Shown here: piece after piece, positions 1-11,552 of the stretch
Layout: each line of letters starts with the position of its first letter
Numbering within the stretch: the first letter of the stretch is position 1
DNA from: Chaenocephalus aceratus
Taxonomy: Eukaryota > Chordata > Actinopteri > Perciformes > Channichthyidae
Assembly: GCA_023974075.1 (NCBI GenBank)
Contig: CM043793.1
Location: 2,454,501-2,518,500, forward strand
Direction of reading: 5' to 3'
DNA length: 64,000 nt
Translations under genes and position numbers: made by a program
The notes under the pieces: generated by a model
Database searches by the model: none
What the model was told of the DNA's origin: nothing
What the model saw: only the letters and a program-made list of their open reading frames with translations

Positions 1-54
1 ATCCATGCTTTTCATCTAATAATGAATAGGCTACTGCAACAACATCCTCTATGG

Positions 55-252
55 CAGTGGTTCTCAACTGGTGGGTCGCGGACCCGTTTCGAGTGGGTCA
101 CAAATGTGTGAGTGAAGAAAAAAAAAAGTTGAACAAATATATCTATTTTTTATTTGTTGGAAAAAAGTCACATTTTTGTCACAATTTTCGGGTCGCGATT
201 TATTGACAAAGTAAAAAGTGGGTCCCGAGGCCTGACCAGTTGAGAACCACTG
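55..252. mobile_element. hAT-type MITE, about 198 bp
   Basis: The ends are inverted copies of each other: the left begins CAGTGGTTCTCAACTGGT and the right is its reverse complement. The flanking 8-mers ctctatgg (47-54) and gactatgg (253-260) agree at 6 of 8 positions, as expected for an old hAT target duplication. There is no coding capacity, so this is a non-autonomous element. Confidence 0.8.
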
Positions 253-378
253 GACTATGGTATACCATAAATAAACTCCTAAATAATTTCCCTCAATACA
301 TTAATTTTCATGTCCTCCTCCTCACTCACATACCCCTCCAAAACCAGGCCCCCTCCTATACCTCATCCAACTGCCCCA

Positions 379-505
379 CACTGAAAAAACTGAACCGTTG
401 ACTTTAATTAAACATGTTATGTCAATCAATTTCACATAAAAGTATTACGTTAGTTGAAAGCCATAATATTACATTTTAATTAAAACTATTAGGTTCAGTG
501 AGATC
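379..505. repeat. Truncated copy of a palindromic MITE family
   Basis: It starts CACTGAAAAAACTGAACCG and continues through the same internal sequence as the complete copy at 57,456-57,669, but the distal arm is missing. Related copies lie at 33,330-33,500 and 45,405-45,607. It is non-coding. Confidence 0.65.
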
Positions 506-769
506 ATTTATTGTGAGTTTCTAATTTAGTTTTAACACATTAAAACAAATCTTGTTTATATTTTGTAAACTACACCAAAGACACTGCATAAAATAACTAT
601 GTCAATTTATTGAGAAAGACCAACAAGAGCAAAAAAGGGGGATCTAGGTCTAGTAACTTGTTGACCAATCAGTGGACATGATCCAAATAAAACTATAAAT
701 AAACTATAAATAAATACAATACAATACAAAATAATACATGGTAAAAGTTTCAAATTAACCAGAGGGAAC

Positions 770-870
770 TCGACGATTTTAACCTTTGCAGACCATTTAC
801 ATGCACAATAACTTATATAACACACTACAGGGAAGGAAAAACCCCCAAAAGCAGAATAGTGCCTCTTTAA
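770..870. repeat. End fragment of a TTAA-flanked MITE family
   Basis: The segment reading 'cctttgcagaccatttacat' up to 'gcctctttaa' is shared with the element ending near 38,702, and resembles the right end of 46,106-46,898. Only the right end is recognisable here. The surrounding 253-1,549 stretch has no gene that I can see. Around 1,160-1,310 there is another repeat-like GC-rich segment ('ccttttccactgaggcggtt') of unknown class. Confidence 0.45.
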
Positions 871-1549
871 TAGGTCATTTTAATTTGAAAGAAAATGTGA
901 GAAATCCAAACCAATAATTAGGTTATATTGGGGGTTGGGTGGCTCTTTAAAACATCACATTCTTAAAGTGCTGTCACACTGCCACAAAGGATATTTTTCT
1001 AATAAAAGGATTTAAAAATGATAAAATACATATTTTATTGCTCTGTACAGTTAACCTCAACAGTTAAATAATACATTAAACTCGATATACACATTTCTTT
1101 CAGAATAAAAGCTCCCTTTTTTAAAGCCAAAAGTTAGCATGTTTTTTTAGTCCTCTTGTACCCCTTTTCCACTGAGGCGGTTCCAGGGCCCATTCCATGC
1201 CGGTCCCCCACTGCGAAACAGTTTTTCGTGTTTCCACTGCAGCGATGTCACAGTTCCTCAAACTGGTGAACCAACACACTACCGGGACGGTCACAACAAC
1301 CGAGAACCTCATACGTCAAGTGGAGCAACAGTTCATGGCGAGAGTAGAAAGTTGTTGCAGAAGCAGCATATGGAAGCAAACAAGAGACAGAATGATTTGA
1401 ATTTGATCAGACACCAAATTTTCAGTATTGAAAATCATGTATCTGAATTGATGTGAAATAAAAATCTGAAATATCTTGATACGCAATTTCAAAAGCTGAA
1501 TTTCAATGTATTTGTTCACAAATTCAGATCTAAAAATTAAGGTTAAAAC

Positions 1550-2241
1550 TAGGGCCGGGACTTTAACGCGTTAATTAAGATTAATTAATTACACAAAAAT
1601 TAACGCACTTTAATCGCACTTATTTTTGCACAGCGGAACGTTTCTCACTGGATGAGTTTCAGGCGTACCGATTATACTGGAGCACCAACTAACGTTCATG
1701 ACTTCAGCATGGGACTTCAAACAACAACAAACCACGGTGAACGATAGTCAAACATGAACGAACAAGCTGATGAGACCGCTTCGGTCGGCCCCGTGGATGG
1801 GACATTTTGTTTTAAAAAACGGACGGATGGAAGCGTCGATAAGAGCACGGTTGTGTGCAAATTATGCAAAAAAGAATTTGCATATCACCGCAGCACATCA
1901 AGCCTAAAGTATCACCTAAATGCAAAGCATGTAGCAGCTAGCGTGGACGTTAGCCCGACTCCGAGTGCAAGGAACCACACCCTGACCCAACCCACACTCA
2001 ACCAGACGACTGGTTTCAGGGCCAGGAGAAGTGAGTCCACGTCTGAAAAAATAACCAGCTCCCTGGCTCACTGGACTGCACTCGACTGTAGACCACTTGG
2101 AGTCACATCCATGTGAACATGGCTTCTCACTGTTCTCAGGTCAAATATGTATATTTGATTAAAAATGCGATTAATTTCGATTAATTAATTACAAAGCCTC
2201 TAATTAATTAGATTAATTTTTTTAATCGAGTCCCGGCTCTA
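1550..2241 (+). mobile_element. Non-autonomous hAT element with BED-finger remnant
   Basis: The ends are TAGGGCCGGGACT and its near-perfect inverted copy ending ...AGTCCCGGCTCTA. A perfect 8-bp target duplication, gttaaaac, lies at 1542-1549 and 2242-2249, which is diagnostic for the hAT superfamily. Subterminal ATTAATTAA-rich tracts occur at both ends. The interior keeps a short ORF with a BED-type zinc finger but no catalytic domain. Confidence 0.9.
1754..2116 (+). pseudogene. BED zinc-finger N-terminus of a hAT (ZBED-like) transposase
   Basis: This 120-codon ORF lies wholly inside the hAT element 1550-2241. Around residues 35-60 it carries CKLCKKEF followed by a spaced YHLNAKH, giving a C-x2-C-x15-H-x4-H BED finger, the DNA-binding module at the start of ZBED1-like hAT transposases. 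The sequence after about residue 90 turns into unrelated low-complexity coding and stops, and no DDE/RNase-H-like or dimerisation domain follows. It is best read as the remnant left by internal deletion of an autonomous hAT. A small expressed BED protein is possible but nothing in the sequence argues for it. Confidence 0.75.
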
Positions 2242-2249
2242 GTTAAAAC

Positions 2250-3089
2250 ATTTCGAATGGTCAAATTCGGTGCTTCAAATTTGATGTAAACATTTTCGAG
2301 GAAGCGTCATCCGGGCTACCCAGACAGGATAAGCAATCGAGCCTGAATGCAATCGACTTCTGGCCTATCAGAGCCAAGCGGCGAACTCCGGGGCAGTGCC
2401 GTGAAGCCCAATGCTGCAAACTGAGTAGGCGATGGATGCAGATGGGAGCAGACCCTATGTAGACCCTATGTTAAAATGTCCAACTTCACATCAGAAAATG
2501 AACATGTTTCTAGCCTTGATCCACAAAAACATATTCTGTATATAGTTAGATTCCCCCTTCATGACAACGGGACTGCTGCTCCTAGCTCCTCTGTGTCTCT
2601 GCTAGCTCCGTTAGCTCCATTAGCTCCGTGATGCTACACGGGCTCAGCTCATCCGGAGAACATTACTTGAACTCGGCCGTGTTTGTTGTGTTGGTTCCTG
2701 ATGGACTAGTCGTCATGCAAATATAGGATTTATCTGTGGTTAGAACAGACCGTCCATGAATGCAGTTTCTTTGGGAAGTCAACCCTGCATACTTTATGTT
2801 ATGTTACTGGTGTTTTTATTAAGCTAACGTTAATGAATGTTTAGAGTTGGGTTAGCATTTGAGCAATCGGTAGCTACATCTGTGCTAACGATGCTATAAT
2901 CCAAGTTAAATGGTAATAGAGAAGTGTAAAACATTGGGATAGCATAAAATAGACTAGCTAACGTCAACGTATTGTTGAAGAGAGGCTTAGTGTATATTAA
3001 ATTAACCTCACAATAAAATGTGTGTATCTTTTAAATATGAAAGTCACATTTCAAGATGGTCCAGAAATAACGCTCACTTAGATATTGTA
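2250..3089. other. No gene seen; dispersed-repeat fragments
   Basis: Segments around 2,340-2,540 ('gccaagcggcgaactccggg', 'gttaaaatgtccaactt') resemble the dispersed repeat found at 6,170-6,300 and 59,490-59,660. I see no splice-bounded coding exon and no long ORF. Confidence 0.5.
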
Positions 3090-3726
3090 ATAGAGAGGTG
3101 AAGTCCCTCCCTTTCCGGTGGACCTCCATGGGACCTTATTTCGGAAAGAGTATGTATTGAAGTCAATGGCGAGAGAAAGATTATCTTTTGATCCCGTTTG
3201 AATTGTGCCACGAATTACACATATGATGTTTGTCAATTTAAAAGATAATTTTGCAAGTCAAAAAAATTAAAATGTGTCGTAAAACTGTGAAGTAATACTT
3301 TTTTTGTGTGAAACCGCTCAATGAACTACATCTCCCGTCTCACACCACACACCAAGACGGCCGTCACGTTGGCACATTTCACCTCTTTCTTTCACAATGA
3401 GGCGAAAAGTATTAAAAGAGGGCATGTTGAGAACTGTAAAGGGGAGTTAGTCGGTTCCGTAAGAGCCAGCATGCGGGACCGGGATTCTGGGATGTGTTGT
3501 CTTTCGAGTTGCGTATTTTTCATAGTCTTATATTTCAACAGTTTTACGACAAACTGTGACTTTTTTGACATGGAAATTATTTGTTAAGATTGACATCCTA
3601 TATGTAATTCGTAATTCAAATGGGATCGAAAGATAAGTTTTCTCTCTCCATTGACTTCAATGTATACTTTTTCCGAAATAAGGTCCCATGGAGGTCCCCG
3701 GAAGGGGAGGGACTTCGCCTCTCTAT
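3090..3726. mobile_element. Long-TIR (foldback-type) DNA element, about 637 bp
   Basis: The first ~110 bp (starting ATAGAGAGGTGAAGTCCCTC) reappear inverted at the right end (ending ...GACTTCGCCTCTCTAT) with a handful of mismatches and small indels. The arms enclose about 400 bp with no transposase. No clear target duplication is visible, so the superfamily is not assigned. Short ORFs inside are not convincing genes. Confidence 0.75.
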
Positions 3727-4027
3727 GGCGTTCACATGAAAGGGGCGGGGTTAGCAACATTTGACCAATCACAAACATGGACAAGCGTACTGACAGCGCA
3801 GCGTCATACTTCCTGAATGAAAATAAAACTATAATATTAGACAAATATGAAGAAGTTAAACTTTAAATATCCATGACTTAAACACTTTATCAAGGATAAA
3901 AGCCACATAGTTGCATCTGCAAGGTGAATACAGCTGGTAACAGAACAAGTGTTTGAATGCGTACATTAACAGGTTTATGATATCACTGCCTAAGACACGA
4001 GTGGATCTAACTTTAATTACATTTGAC

Positions 4028-4262
4028 CAGTGGCGAGCTGTAACTTTTATACCTAGGCCCTCTGACCCCCCCCCCCCTTCCCTCGAAAAAAAAGAAAGAA
4101 AAAGGAAATACAATACAATTAAATCAAGTTATTTTGGTAAAACTAATGAAAAATATTACTACAAAATATTTTTTCTTTAAATATAGGCCTATAAAAAAAA
4201 TATTTTGTAGAATATCTTATGCCATCAGAGAGGGCCTAGAGGGCCCTGACGGCTCGCCAGTG
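4028..4262. mobile_element. hAT-type MITE, about 235 bp
   Basis: Inverted ends CAGTGGCGAGCTGT and ACGGCTCGCCAGTG are flanked by catttgac (4020-4027) and cattggac (4263-4270), 7 of 8 bases identical, typical of a hAT duplication. The interior holds a C-rich run and A-rich stretches and no ORF of note. Confidence 0.75.
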
Positions 4263-4689
4263 CATTGGACTCGAGTGTTTCGTGAACTTAATGTGTTGCT
4301 TAGAATAATACTTCTGCATACAGTGTGTGACAATGTAAGTGTTACACGGCCAGATACGGCTCAAGAAGCTGACTCAGACAAGGAAATATATGATACATTA
4401 TGATGTGATATGATGTGATATGAATGATAATGGGACACATCGAAGTCTGCACTCACAGTGCCGCGGACTCTACGTAATGTTACTTTGATCCGGTTACTTA
4501 TGTTGTGACAGATATTTAAGTAAGCTTTCTTAACGCTAATGTTATAATAGTCAGATTGCTCTGAAGAAGGGAGGTGATATTCTATTCAATTTCACGTTCA
4601 CAGTCAGTTGATTTTTGCCGGCCGTCTTTCCTGCAACGGCAGTTTTTCTGTATTTCCTTTATCCTGTATGACTTGATAGCTTTAAACTC

Positions 4690-5055
4690 TGCACACTGAG
4701 CTCTGATTGGTCAGCAGGCGGTGCTTTCACTGAGTTGATCTCTTATCCTGGAACCAAACCTGCTCCGGAGCAGACTTGTCTGCAGACTCGTCAAAGCATT
4801 AATTCATGGTTTTTACTAACCGGTATCAGTATGTTGTTACTTCGGTATCATTTTGAAACTTGTATTACAATTAAATCATGGTAAAATATGTTCATTTTGT
4901 TATAGTTGTAGCCCCCTAGCCAGCGCATCTTATTTGAATGATGCGAGTAAACACAGCTGACAGCCGCGGTGAAACTCGAGCGTTTAGAGCGATGCGATAA
5001 GAGCGATTAGAGCGAAGCGAATATTCGCATCGCGTCCGGTGTGAACGCAGCATTA
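4690..5055. repeat. Dispersed repeat shared with centre of the 39-44 kb element
   Basis: The stretch containing 'aaagcattaattcatggttt', 'ggtatcagtatgttgtta' and 'cacagctgacagccgcggtg' recurs, mostly in inverse orientation and rearranged, at 43,470-43,770 inside the large inverted-repeat element. The right edge reads 'cgtccggtgtgaacgcagca'. It is non-coding. The intervening 4,263-4,690 stretch shows no gene. Confidence 0.6.
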
Positions 5056-5603
5056 AAGAAGAGCTGATTCTGGGTCCTTAAAAGAGGAGGGGGAGCTTAT
5101 GCCTGCTCAGAATTCTACCGAGATACTCAGCTAAATGCTGTCTAGATGAAACGCCATATCATGTTAAAAAAAAACAGTCTCACGGCATTTCGTGTTATAG
5201 TCACAACATTTAATCTATTGATTCGTGTTCACCAACACGATTTTCCCCTTTTTTTGCTTTTCCACCAATGAATATTCTAGCATTTAACATTGGAACAAAT
5301 GTGATTCATGTAATGCGGGTCAAGACCATAGACTGTATATATAAATGGACGTAGTGTCCGTGACGTCGGTTAGCTCGGCGGCCACCACTGGGATAATTGG
5401 GTCCCCTATTAACATTTGCTCCCGTTTAGCATTATGGGCGTCATAGCCATAGACTATAAAAGTCTTACCCAAGGCTGAATCATAAACTAACATGTATATG
5501 TATGCATAAAGGGCTACGTCCTTAGCTGGCTAATAAGTATCAAGCTAAGCTACCAAGCACACAAACACCTGCGAACGGGGTTAACATGTATAATATTATA
5601 ATT

Positions 5604-6330
5604 TTAGACTTCTTGGAAGTTCTGTTAGTACATTCAAGCGCACAGCACGACATTTTAATTGTCTGGTATTTGTAACAATATTCCCTAAAAGGCACAATCA
5701 CCACGAACACGGCTAAAGGGTCAAGTACAGTAACTACAACTAACTAACGTTGTAGCCTCTATGGTTGTAGCCTAGCTAGCAGAGTGGACAAGTTGCTGTT
5801 AGCTGACAGTGAGGCATGTACGTGTCCATCATATGTCCTTGGGCAAGACACTTCACCTGAACTTGCTCCTGTGGGTATTGTCCACAGTGACCATTGCATG
5901 TATATAAAAAAAATGTATATGTGTAATGTGTATCTGTAAAGCGCTTTGAGCACTGGAAAAGCGCTATAATAAATGCAAGGAATTATTATTATTATTATCA
6001 AAGTGACCACGCCCTAATTTATGCAAAAGCTTTAAGGCTTAATATGAATTAAACAGATGAGTTGAGAAAAAATTCACCCCCCACACAGTAGTCATGAAGG
6101 GGGAATCTAACTATACAGAGAATATGGTTTTTTGAACCACGATGTAAACATGTTTATTTCTGCTGTAAAGTTGGGCATTTTAACATGGGGGTCTATGGAA
6201 ATTGCTCCCTTCTGCAGCCTGCTCCTACTGGCCACTAGATGAACTGCAGTGTGTGGCACTTCCGTATTGGCGTCTCGGCTCTTCCCCAGAGTTTGCCGCT
6301 TGGTCAAGACAAACCATTAAAGTCATTAAA
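5604..6330. repeat. Dispersed repeat, inverted relative to the 59.5-60.0 kb copy
   Basis: Most of this stretch matches 59,495-60,015 in reverse complement: for example 'gtgccttttagggaatattg' there corresponds to 'caatattccctaaaaggcac' here, and 'cgccaatacggaagtgccag' to the region near 6,245-6,275. A retroposon tail has been inserted at 5,828-5,999. No protein is encoded. The upstream stretch 5,056-5,603 includes the common 'catagactgtatatataaat' motif and no gene. Confidence 0.6.
5828..5999 (+). mobile_element. 3' tail of an L2-type LINE or dependent SINE
   Basis: The segment contains 'tgtaaagcgctttgagcact' followed by 'gcgctataataaatgcaagg' and an (ATT)n tail, the conserved 3' end of L2-like LINEs and the SINEs that use them. 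It interrupts the dispersed repeat: removing it restores contiguous similarity to the 59.8-kb copy. A short atca-like duplication flanks it. Confidence 0.75.
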
Positions 6331-6825
6331 TAATTGTTGAGATTAGGCGTATTTCAATGGCAAAAAAAAAATAAAGATATAAAAAGTAGTGATGTTACGT
6401 ATTGTGCCGAGGCTTCGGAGCGTGTGTCGAGTAATCCCCGAAGCTTTTTGTGAAGCTTGTATCGAGGCTTGTATCGTTGTGGGCCAGTGACGTCATCGAT
6501 GACAAACGAAGCCTCGCTGCCTGTCGATACCACGTGACTGCTTCACGAAGCGATTCAGATCGGTTGAACCGTTGAACCGCAACGCTCATAATACCCATGG
6601 ATGTATAATAAGAACCATATTACCCCTCCTGTACCCGGGCCCGGTGACACGATGGAATCAAGAGAGCTCAGACCCTCACTTATAGAGGTCGGAACATGTC
6701 CATAAGTATAAATAGATACAAGCATAAATACATGTAGGAATAAAAACATGAACAAATAAATGAATAAATACTGGAATAAATATGTTGTAGTGTTTTCAGG
6801 GAGCTTTAGTGTGTGTGCTGTGGCT

Positions 6826-6890
6826 CAGCTGGAAAGCAGTTGACTCATGTCCGCAGGGTCCCTGGTTCAACGACTGAGCAATACGTATTT
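6826..6890 (+). other. tRNA-like segment with A and B box similarity
   Basis: TGGCTCAGCTGG at about 6,829-6,841 fits the RNA polymerase III A box consensus, and CCTGGTTCAACGAC about 40 nt downstream is a degraded B box. The intervening sequence does not fold into a full cloverleaf by eye and no terminal T-run follows closely, so it is not called a tRNA gene. It sits inside the hAT element. Confidence 0.4.
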
Positions 6891-7323
6891 TTTGTTGTTT
6901 ATAAAAGCTACAGCTAAATGAGATAATGTAGTTAATAAATGTATTCTTTGATATGGTTTAGCCTTTCTCAGGCTACAACATGGTTAAGTTTATGAATATT
7001 ATTAAGGAATACAAATCCCTCTTTGCAATGTGTACCAGCCTCCTTAGGCTTTTCAATCACAATCATTAAACTGGAATAAATACAATAGTGTTAACATGAA
7101 AATATGATTTTATGTTCATTGTTTAGAGTTATTCTAAGGCTTTACTCATTGGGAACTCGGTATGAGATACAGCACACTGTTGAGATGTCCAATCTGCCTG
7201 TTTTACACACTTTGACCAACAGGGGGGTTTGTGTTCAAATGAAGCCCATGATGAAGCCTCATGAGATGAACCCTTTTGCGAACCAATTGGCTGGAAAGCT
7301 TCAAAGCTTCATAAGGCTTCATC

Positions 7324-7745
7324 TCCATCCATCCATCCATCTTCTCCCGCTTATCCGTGGTCGGGTCGCGGGGGTAGCAGTTCCAGCAGAGAGCCCCAAA
7401 CTTTCTTTTCCCTGGCGACATCAACCAGCTCTGACTGGGGGATCCCAAGGCGCTCCCAGGCCAGCGAAGAGATATAATCCCTCCACCTGGTCCTAGGTCT
7501 ACCCCTTGGTCTCTTCCCAGCTGGACGTGCCTGGAACACCTCCCTAGGGAGGCGCCCAGGTGGCATCCTAACTAGGTGCCCGAACCACCTCAACTGGCTC
7601 CTTTCGACGCGAAGGAGGAGCGGCTCAACTCCGAGTCCCTCCCGGATGACCGAACTTCTCACCTTATCCCTAAGGGAGACACCAGCCACCCTGCGGAGAA
7701 AACCCATCTCGGCCGCTTGTATCCGCGATCTCGTTCTTTCGGTCA
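7324..7745 (-). mobile_element. 5'-truncated Rex3/RTE-like LINE, 3' part of reverse transcriptase ORF
   Basis: On the minus strand the segment encodes the C-terminal region of a LINE polyprotein, including RSQLRWFGHLVRMPPGR, RPRGRPRTRWRDYI and LLELLPPRPDHG, and ends in (GATG)n (read here as tccatccatccatc). Fish Rex3 elements end in GATG-type repeats, which is the basis for the name. A nearly identical copy lies at 20,762-21,492. The copy is dead on arrival: no endonuclease or catalytic RT core. Confidence 0.8.
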
Positions 7746-8149
7746 TCTCACCATCACTAATAAAAAGAATCAACAGAATAAAGGTAATTTGTAGTCCTAA
7801 ACATGGTTAAAAAAAGAAAAGAGTACTAGCAAGAGTTCTGAGTTATGTTCTGCTTAAGCAAAAAAAAGAAGCAAAAAAGTAATTTTAACTTGCAGAATAG
7901 AGACATTTCTGATCTACTGTCGTCTGGATTTAAGTCCGGTGGTTTCAAGTTTTGATCCTTGAAGGGTTGGGAACGTTTTTTGTACTCCCCTCTTCCATGC
8001 TCTCTCCTACAGCCGCCATTACATGATATGCAAATTAGGCGATGACATCATGTAGCGACTTCTAGCGACTTTTCGGACAGCCAATAGCTACTTTCCTTAC
8101 TATGGAGTTTGCAACACTGCCTGCAGCACGTCTTTTTGTCTGGTCGGGT

Positions 8150-8303
8150 CTTGGAAAGAGCTGATCGTCTGAAGCTTTTTTAATAAGCCCAGTAGTTGTG
8201 ATGGTGTGGATAAACGAGGTGAAAAAAGAGGGATTGATGCGGTGGAGGATGAAGGACAAGCCAGTAAGACTAAAACTGACAACGTTCAGCCAGCGGCAGA
8301 GGG
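8150..8303 (+). repeat. Fragment of a hAT-like transposase N-terminus
   Basis: The sequence from about 'gctgatcgtctgaagctttt' to 'ccagcggcagagg' is nearly the same as 42,680-42,820, where it sits in a hAT element with perfect target duplications. The reading frame gives RSFFNKPS-like text, resembling the N-terminal SFF motif of zinc-finger hAT transposases, but here it carries indels. Its right side is cut by the L2 element. Confidence 0.5.
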
Positions 8304-8425
8304 GATTTGGGACTGGGATTTCTATAGCGCCTTTCAAGGGACCCAAGGTCGCTTTACAGGAATTGGGGCGAGCACACACAAAACAAAACAAAACAAAGGT
8401 CAGACAGACAAAACAACAGATCGAT

Positions 8426-9706
8426 TTAAGGGCCGAAAGCCTTGATGAAAAGATGGGACTTGAGGGCCCTTTTGAAGGCGTCCAGTGTGGGGATGTTGCG
8501 AATCTCCGCAGGGAGAGCGTTCCAGAGGGTGGGGGCTGCCACACTGAAGGCTCTGTCCCCGAAGGTTCTCAGTTTGGTGCGGGGGGTGTTGAGCAGGCCA
8601 GAGGCTGAAGACCGCAGGTTCCGGGGTGGGGCATATGGGTGGAGGATGTCCGATAGGTACTGGGGGGCAAGGGCATGGAGGGACTTGTAGGTCAGGAGGA
8701 GGACTTTATAGTTTATGCGGAACTTGACCGGCAACCAGTGGAGGTGGATGAGGGTGGGAGTGATGTGCTGCCACGGCTTTGTGTGCGTGAGGACCCGAGC
8801 TGCACAGTTTTGGACATACTGGAGCCTGTCCGGGGTTTTGTTGGGAACCCCGAACAGGACACCATTGCAGTAGTCCAAGCGGGTGGTGACAAATGCATGG
8901 ACCAGGGTCTCGGCAACGGACTCCGAGAGTGACGGTCGGAGTCTGGCAATGTTCCGCAGGTGGTAGAACGCCGATTTGGTCACTGATTTGACATGGGAAT
9001 GGTAGGAAAGGGTGGAGTCGAGGATCACACCCAGGTTGTGGGCTTCAGGAGATGGGGAGATGGAGCAGCCATCGACCTCAAGGACGAAGTCACCAACCTT
9101 CTGGAGCAGTGCCTTGGGTGCCACAACCATGAGCTCTGTTTTACCGCTGTTCAGCTTCAGAAAGTTTGAAGACATCCATGTCTTGATGTCATGCAGGCAG
9201 TTGATGAGAGACTGAGGGGGGAGCTGGGAGGATGGAGTGGTGCTGAGATAAAGTTGGGTATCATCAGCGTAGCAGTGGAAGTTGAGTCCATGATGTCGGA
9301 TGATCTGGCCGAGGGGGAGCATGTAAATGGTGAACAGGAGGGGGCCAAGTACGGAGCCCTGGGGTACACCGTGGTGGACTGGGGCCGGGGGTGAGTTTGA
9401 GCCACTGATGGAGACAAACTGTTTCCTGTTGTGGAGGTAGTCTGTGAACCAGGACAGCGCTGTGCCAGTGACACCTAGGAGGTCTGAGAGGCGGGTGAGG
9501 AGGATGTTGTGAGAGATGGTGTCAAACGCTGCAGAGAGGTCCAGGAGGATGAGGATGCTGAGGCGGCCAGAGTCAGCAGCAATGAGGAGGTCGTTGGTGA
9601 TCTTGATGAGGGCGGTCTCAGTGCTGTGTTGCTGTCTGAAGCCGGATTGGAAGGGCTCATAGAGCTCATGGTTGGACATGTACAGATGGAGTTGTACGGC
9701 GACCAC
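8426..9706 (-). pseudogene. L2 LINE reverse transcriptase ORF
   Basis: This 426-codon segment carries RT motifs: FQSGFRQQHSTETAL, LLDLSAAFDTISH (motif A Asp), GVPQGSVLGPLLF (motif B), HCYADDTQLYL (catalytic YADD, motif C) and HNLGVILDSTLS. The C-terminus, with WNALPAEIRNIPTLDAFK and KSHLFIKAF, is the conserved L2 tail. The region that should precede it (the NYRPISNLP-type motif) is missing between it and the upstream ORF, indicating an internal deletion plus frameshift. The core is otherwise well preserved but the element cannot make a complete ORF2. Confidence 0.87.
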
Positions 9707-9992
9707 AGTATGGGGGTGACTGAGGCCATTTTGAAGCTGGTGGGGACTATACCAGAAGCCAGAGAAGCGTTGATGATGACCACCATGTAGGGACAGAGGG
9801 TGGGTAGGCAGTCCTTGACCAGGGCTGTGGGCATGGGGTCCAGGGAGCAGGTGGAGGTCTTGGCCGAGCTGACCAGTTTGGCCACTTGGAGAGCATCCAC
9901 AGGGGAGAAGGAGGAGAGGTTGGGGTGGGAGAGGCGCGGCGCCTGAGGTGCGTTACCAGGTGCCTGAGGTGCAGGTAGGGGGGAAGGGCCAG

Positions 9993-11552
9993 TCACCAGG
10001 AGCTGCCGATGGATGTCCTCGACTTTCGCCTGGAAGAAGTCGAGGAATTTGGAGCACAGATCAGGAGCCCCTGAGGGCTGGGGGGCGTCAGGGGGGCGTC
10101 AGGGGGCCGTAGTAGGCGGTTGATGGTGGAGAACAGTCTTCTGGGGTTGCTTTGCTGAGCACCAATGAGACGGGAGTAGTAGTGTGTCTTGGCATGGGAG
10201 AGAGCTTCCTTATAAGTTTTGATATGCTCACGAAAGGCCAGGAGGTGGACTGTGAGGCCAGTTTTTTTGGAGAGCCTCTCCAGCTGGCGTCCAGAGGCCT
10301 TCAAACGGCGGAGTTCAGTGGTGAACCAGGGGGCAGGGCGGGTGAAGGAAACAGTCCTGGTTTTAATGGGGGCGAGAGCGTTGAGACTGAGGGATAGGGC
10401 AGTGTTGTAGTGGGCTACCAGGCCATCCACAGTGGAGTCGGAGGGACCCGAGGCCATGTGGGTAGCTATCAGGTCGGATAGGGCTGGTGCACTCACAGTC
10501 TTGATGTTCCTAAACGTAATGGTGCGTTTGGGATGCTGCCTGGGCAGGGAGACCGGAACAGTGAAGAGGATGGCGTGATGGTCAGATACAGCCAGGTCGA
10601 GGCGCTGTAGGTCGGGGGGCGGAGAGCCGGTAGAGCACACCAGATCCAGCGTGTGGCCTTTGATGTGGGTGGGGCCCTGGACATGTTGCTTGATGCTGAA
10701 ACAGTCCAGAAGTGAGAGGAATTCAGCGGCGAATGCGCAGTTACTCGAGTCCACGTGGATGTTAAAATCACCGAGCAGGAGAGTTGATGGAGACATGGAG
10801 CAGAGAGAGGTGAGTAACTCAGACAGCTCAGACAGGAAGGTAGTGGAAGCTTTAGGTGGGCGGTAAATGAGGGCAACCTGGAGCGGAGCAGACCCAGCCA
10901 GCTTGAAGACAACACACTCAAATGAGGTGGTAGTAGGTACTGGGAGTTCTTTAACCAGGATGCCAGCTCGGTGGATAACAGCCAATCCACCGCCACGACC
11001 CAGGGAGCGGGGCTTCTGGATGTACAAATAGCCTGGGGGTGTAGCTTGATTGAGTGTCACAAAGTCCTGCTGACTTTGCCATGTCTCTGTTAAGCATAGG
11101 ATGTCAATGCTTCTGTCAGTGATAATGTCGTGGATGAGTAGTGCTTTGTTGTTGAGGGAGCGGGTATTCTGCAACATAAATGTCACGTAGTTGTTCGTAG
11201 CTGCTGGAGGGAACAGGGAGGGAGAAACCAGCACACTGTCAACACAGGCCAGGGACCTCAGGTAGATAGAGCGAACGGGAGGTTCGGTCGGATGACGTTG
11301 TTTGTTGTGATCACGACATCGCCGTGCGACAGACCGTCTGTCAGAAACAACGGCAGGGATAGGAGTTTCGGAGTAGGAAAACTTGCATCTGGATGCCCGG
11401 TGTATGTAGCGGGGACGACGCAGAAGCCCAAGGGATTTGATAACGGCGAGGCAGTCGGGGATAGTGTGGTAGAAAAAGTTACGAAGTTCCAGCGAGGAGT
11501 AATGGAGCAGCATCACGAGAAGAGCGGCGAGCCAGCTAGCAGCTAGCACCAT
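9993..11552 (-). pseudogene. L2 LINE endonuclease ORF
   Basis: This 519-codon ORF encodes an exonuclease-endonuclease-phosphatase fold enzyme that nicks target DNA for LINE insertion. Visible motifs in order are MLQNTRSLNNKA (catalytic Asn), DILCLTETW (catalytic Glu), LLLGDFNIHVD (Asp/Asn), HTLDLVCS and AVSDHHAIL (Ser-Asp-His). The first ~125 residues are unlike endonuclease and may include 5' leader sequence. The frame is lost near 10,050-10,110, where 'ggggggcgtca' is locally duplicated, and a short overlapping ORF in another frame (9,996 down to about 9,700) continues the linker. A cellular role is not suggested. Confidence 0.85.

Larger units (their letters stand above)
6387..7759. mobile_element. 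hAT element carrying a tRNA-like segment and a nested Rex3-like copy
   Basis: The left end begins TAGTGATGTTACG and the right end is CATCACTA; both are flanked by a perfect 8-bp duplication ataaaaag (6379-6386 and 7760-7767). Subterminal sequence is rich in GAAGCTTCG/CGAGGCTT-type motifs. No transposase is encoded. A 5'-truncated LINE (7,324-7,745) lies almost at the right end, so the hAT inserted first. The following 7,768-8,150 stretch holds no gene. Confidence 0.85.

Noticed and set aside
3321..3587. 88-codon plus-strand ORF
   Set aside because: It lies inside the long-TIR element, has no recognised domain and no splice or promoter support.
6826..6890. Functional tRNA gene
   Set aside because: B box is degraded, acceptor-stem pairing is lacking and no pol III terminator follows; recorded as tRNA-like only.
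8198..10996. Several plus-strand and minus-strand ORFs of 60-170 codons
   Set aside because: They are out-of-frame shadows of the L2 endonuclease and RT ORFs, without domains of their own.
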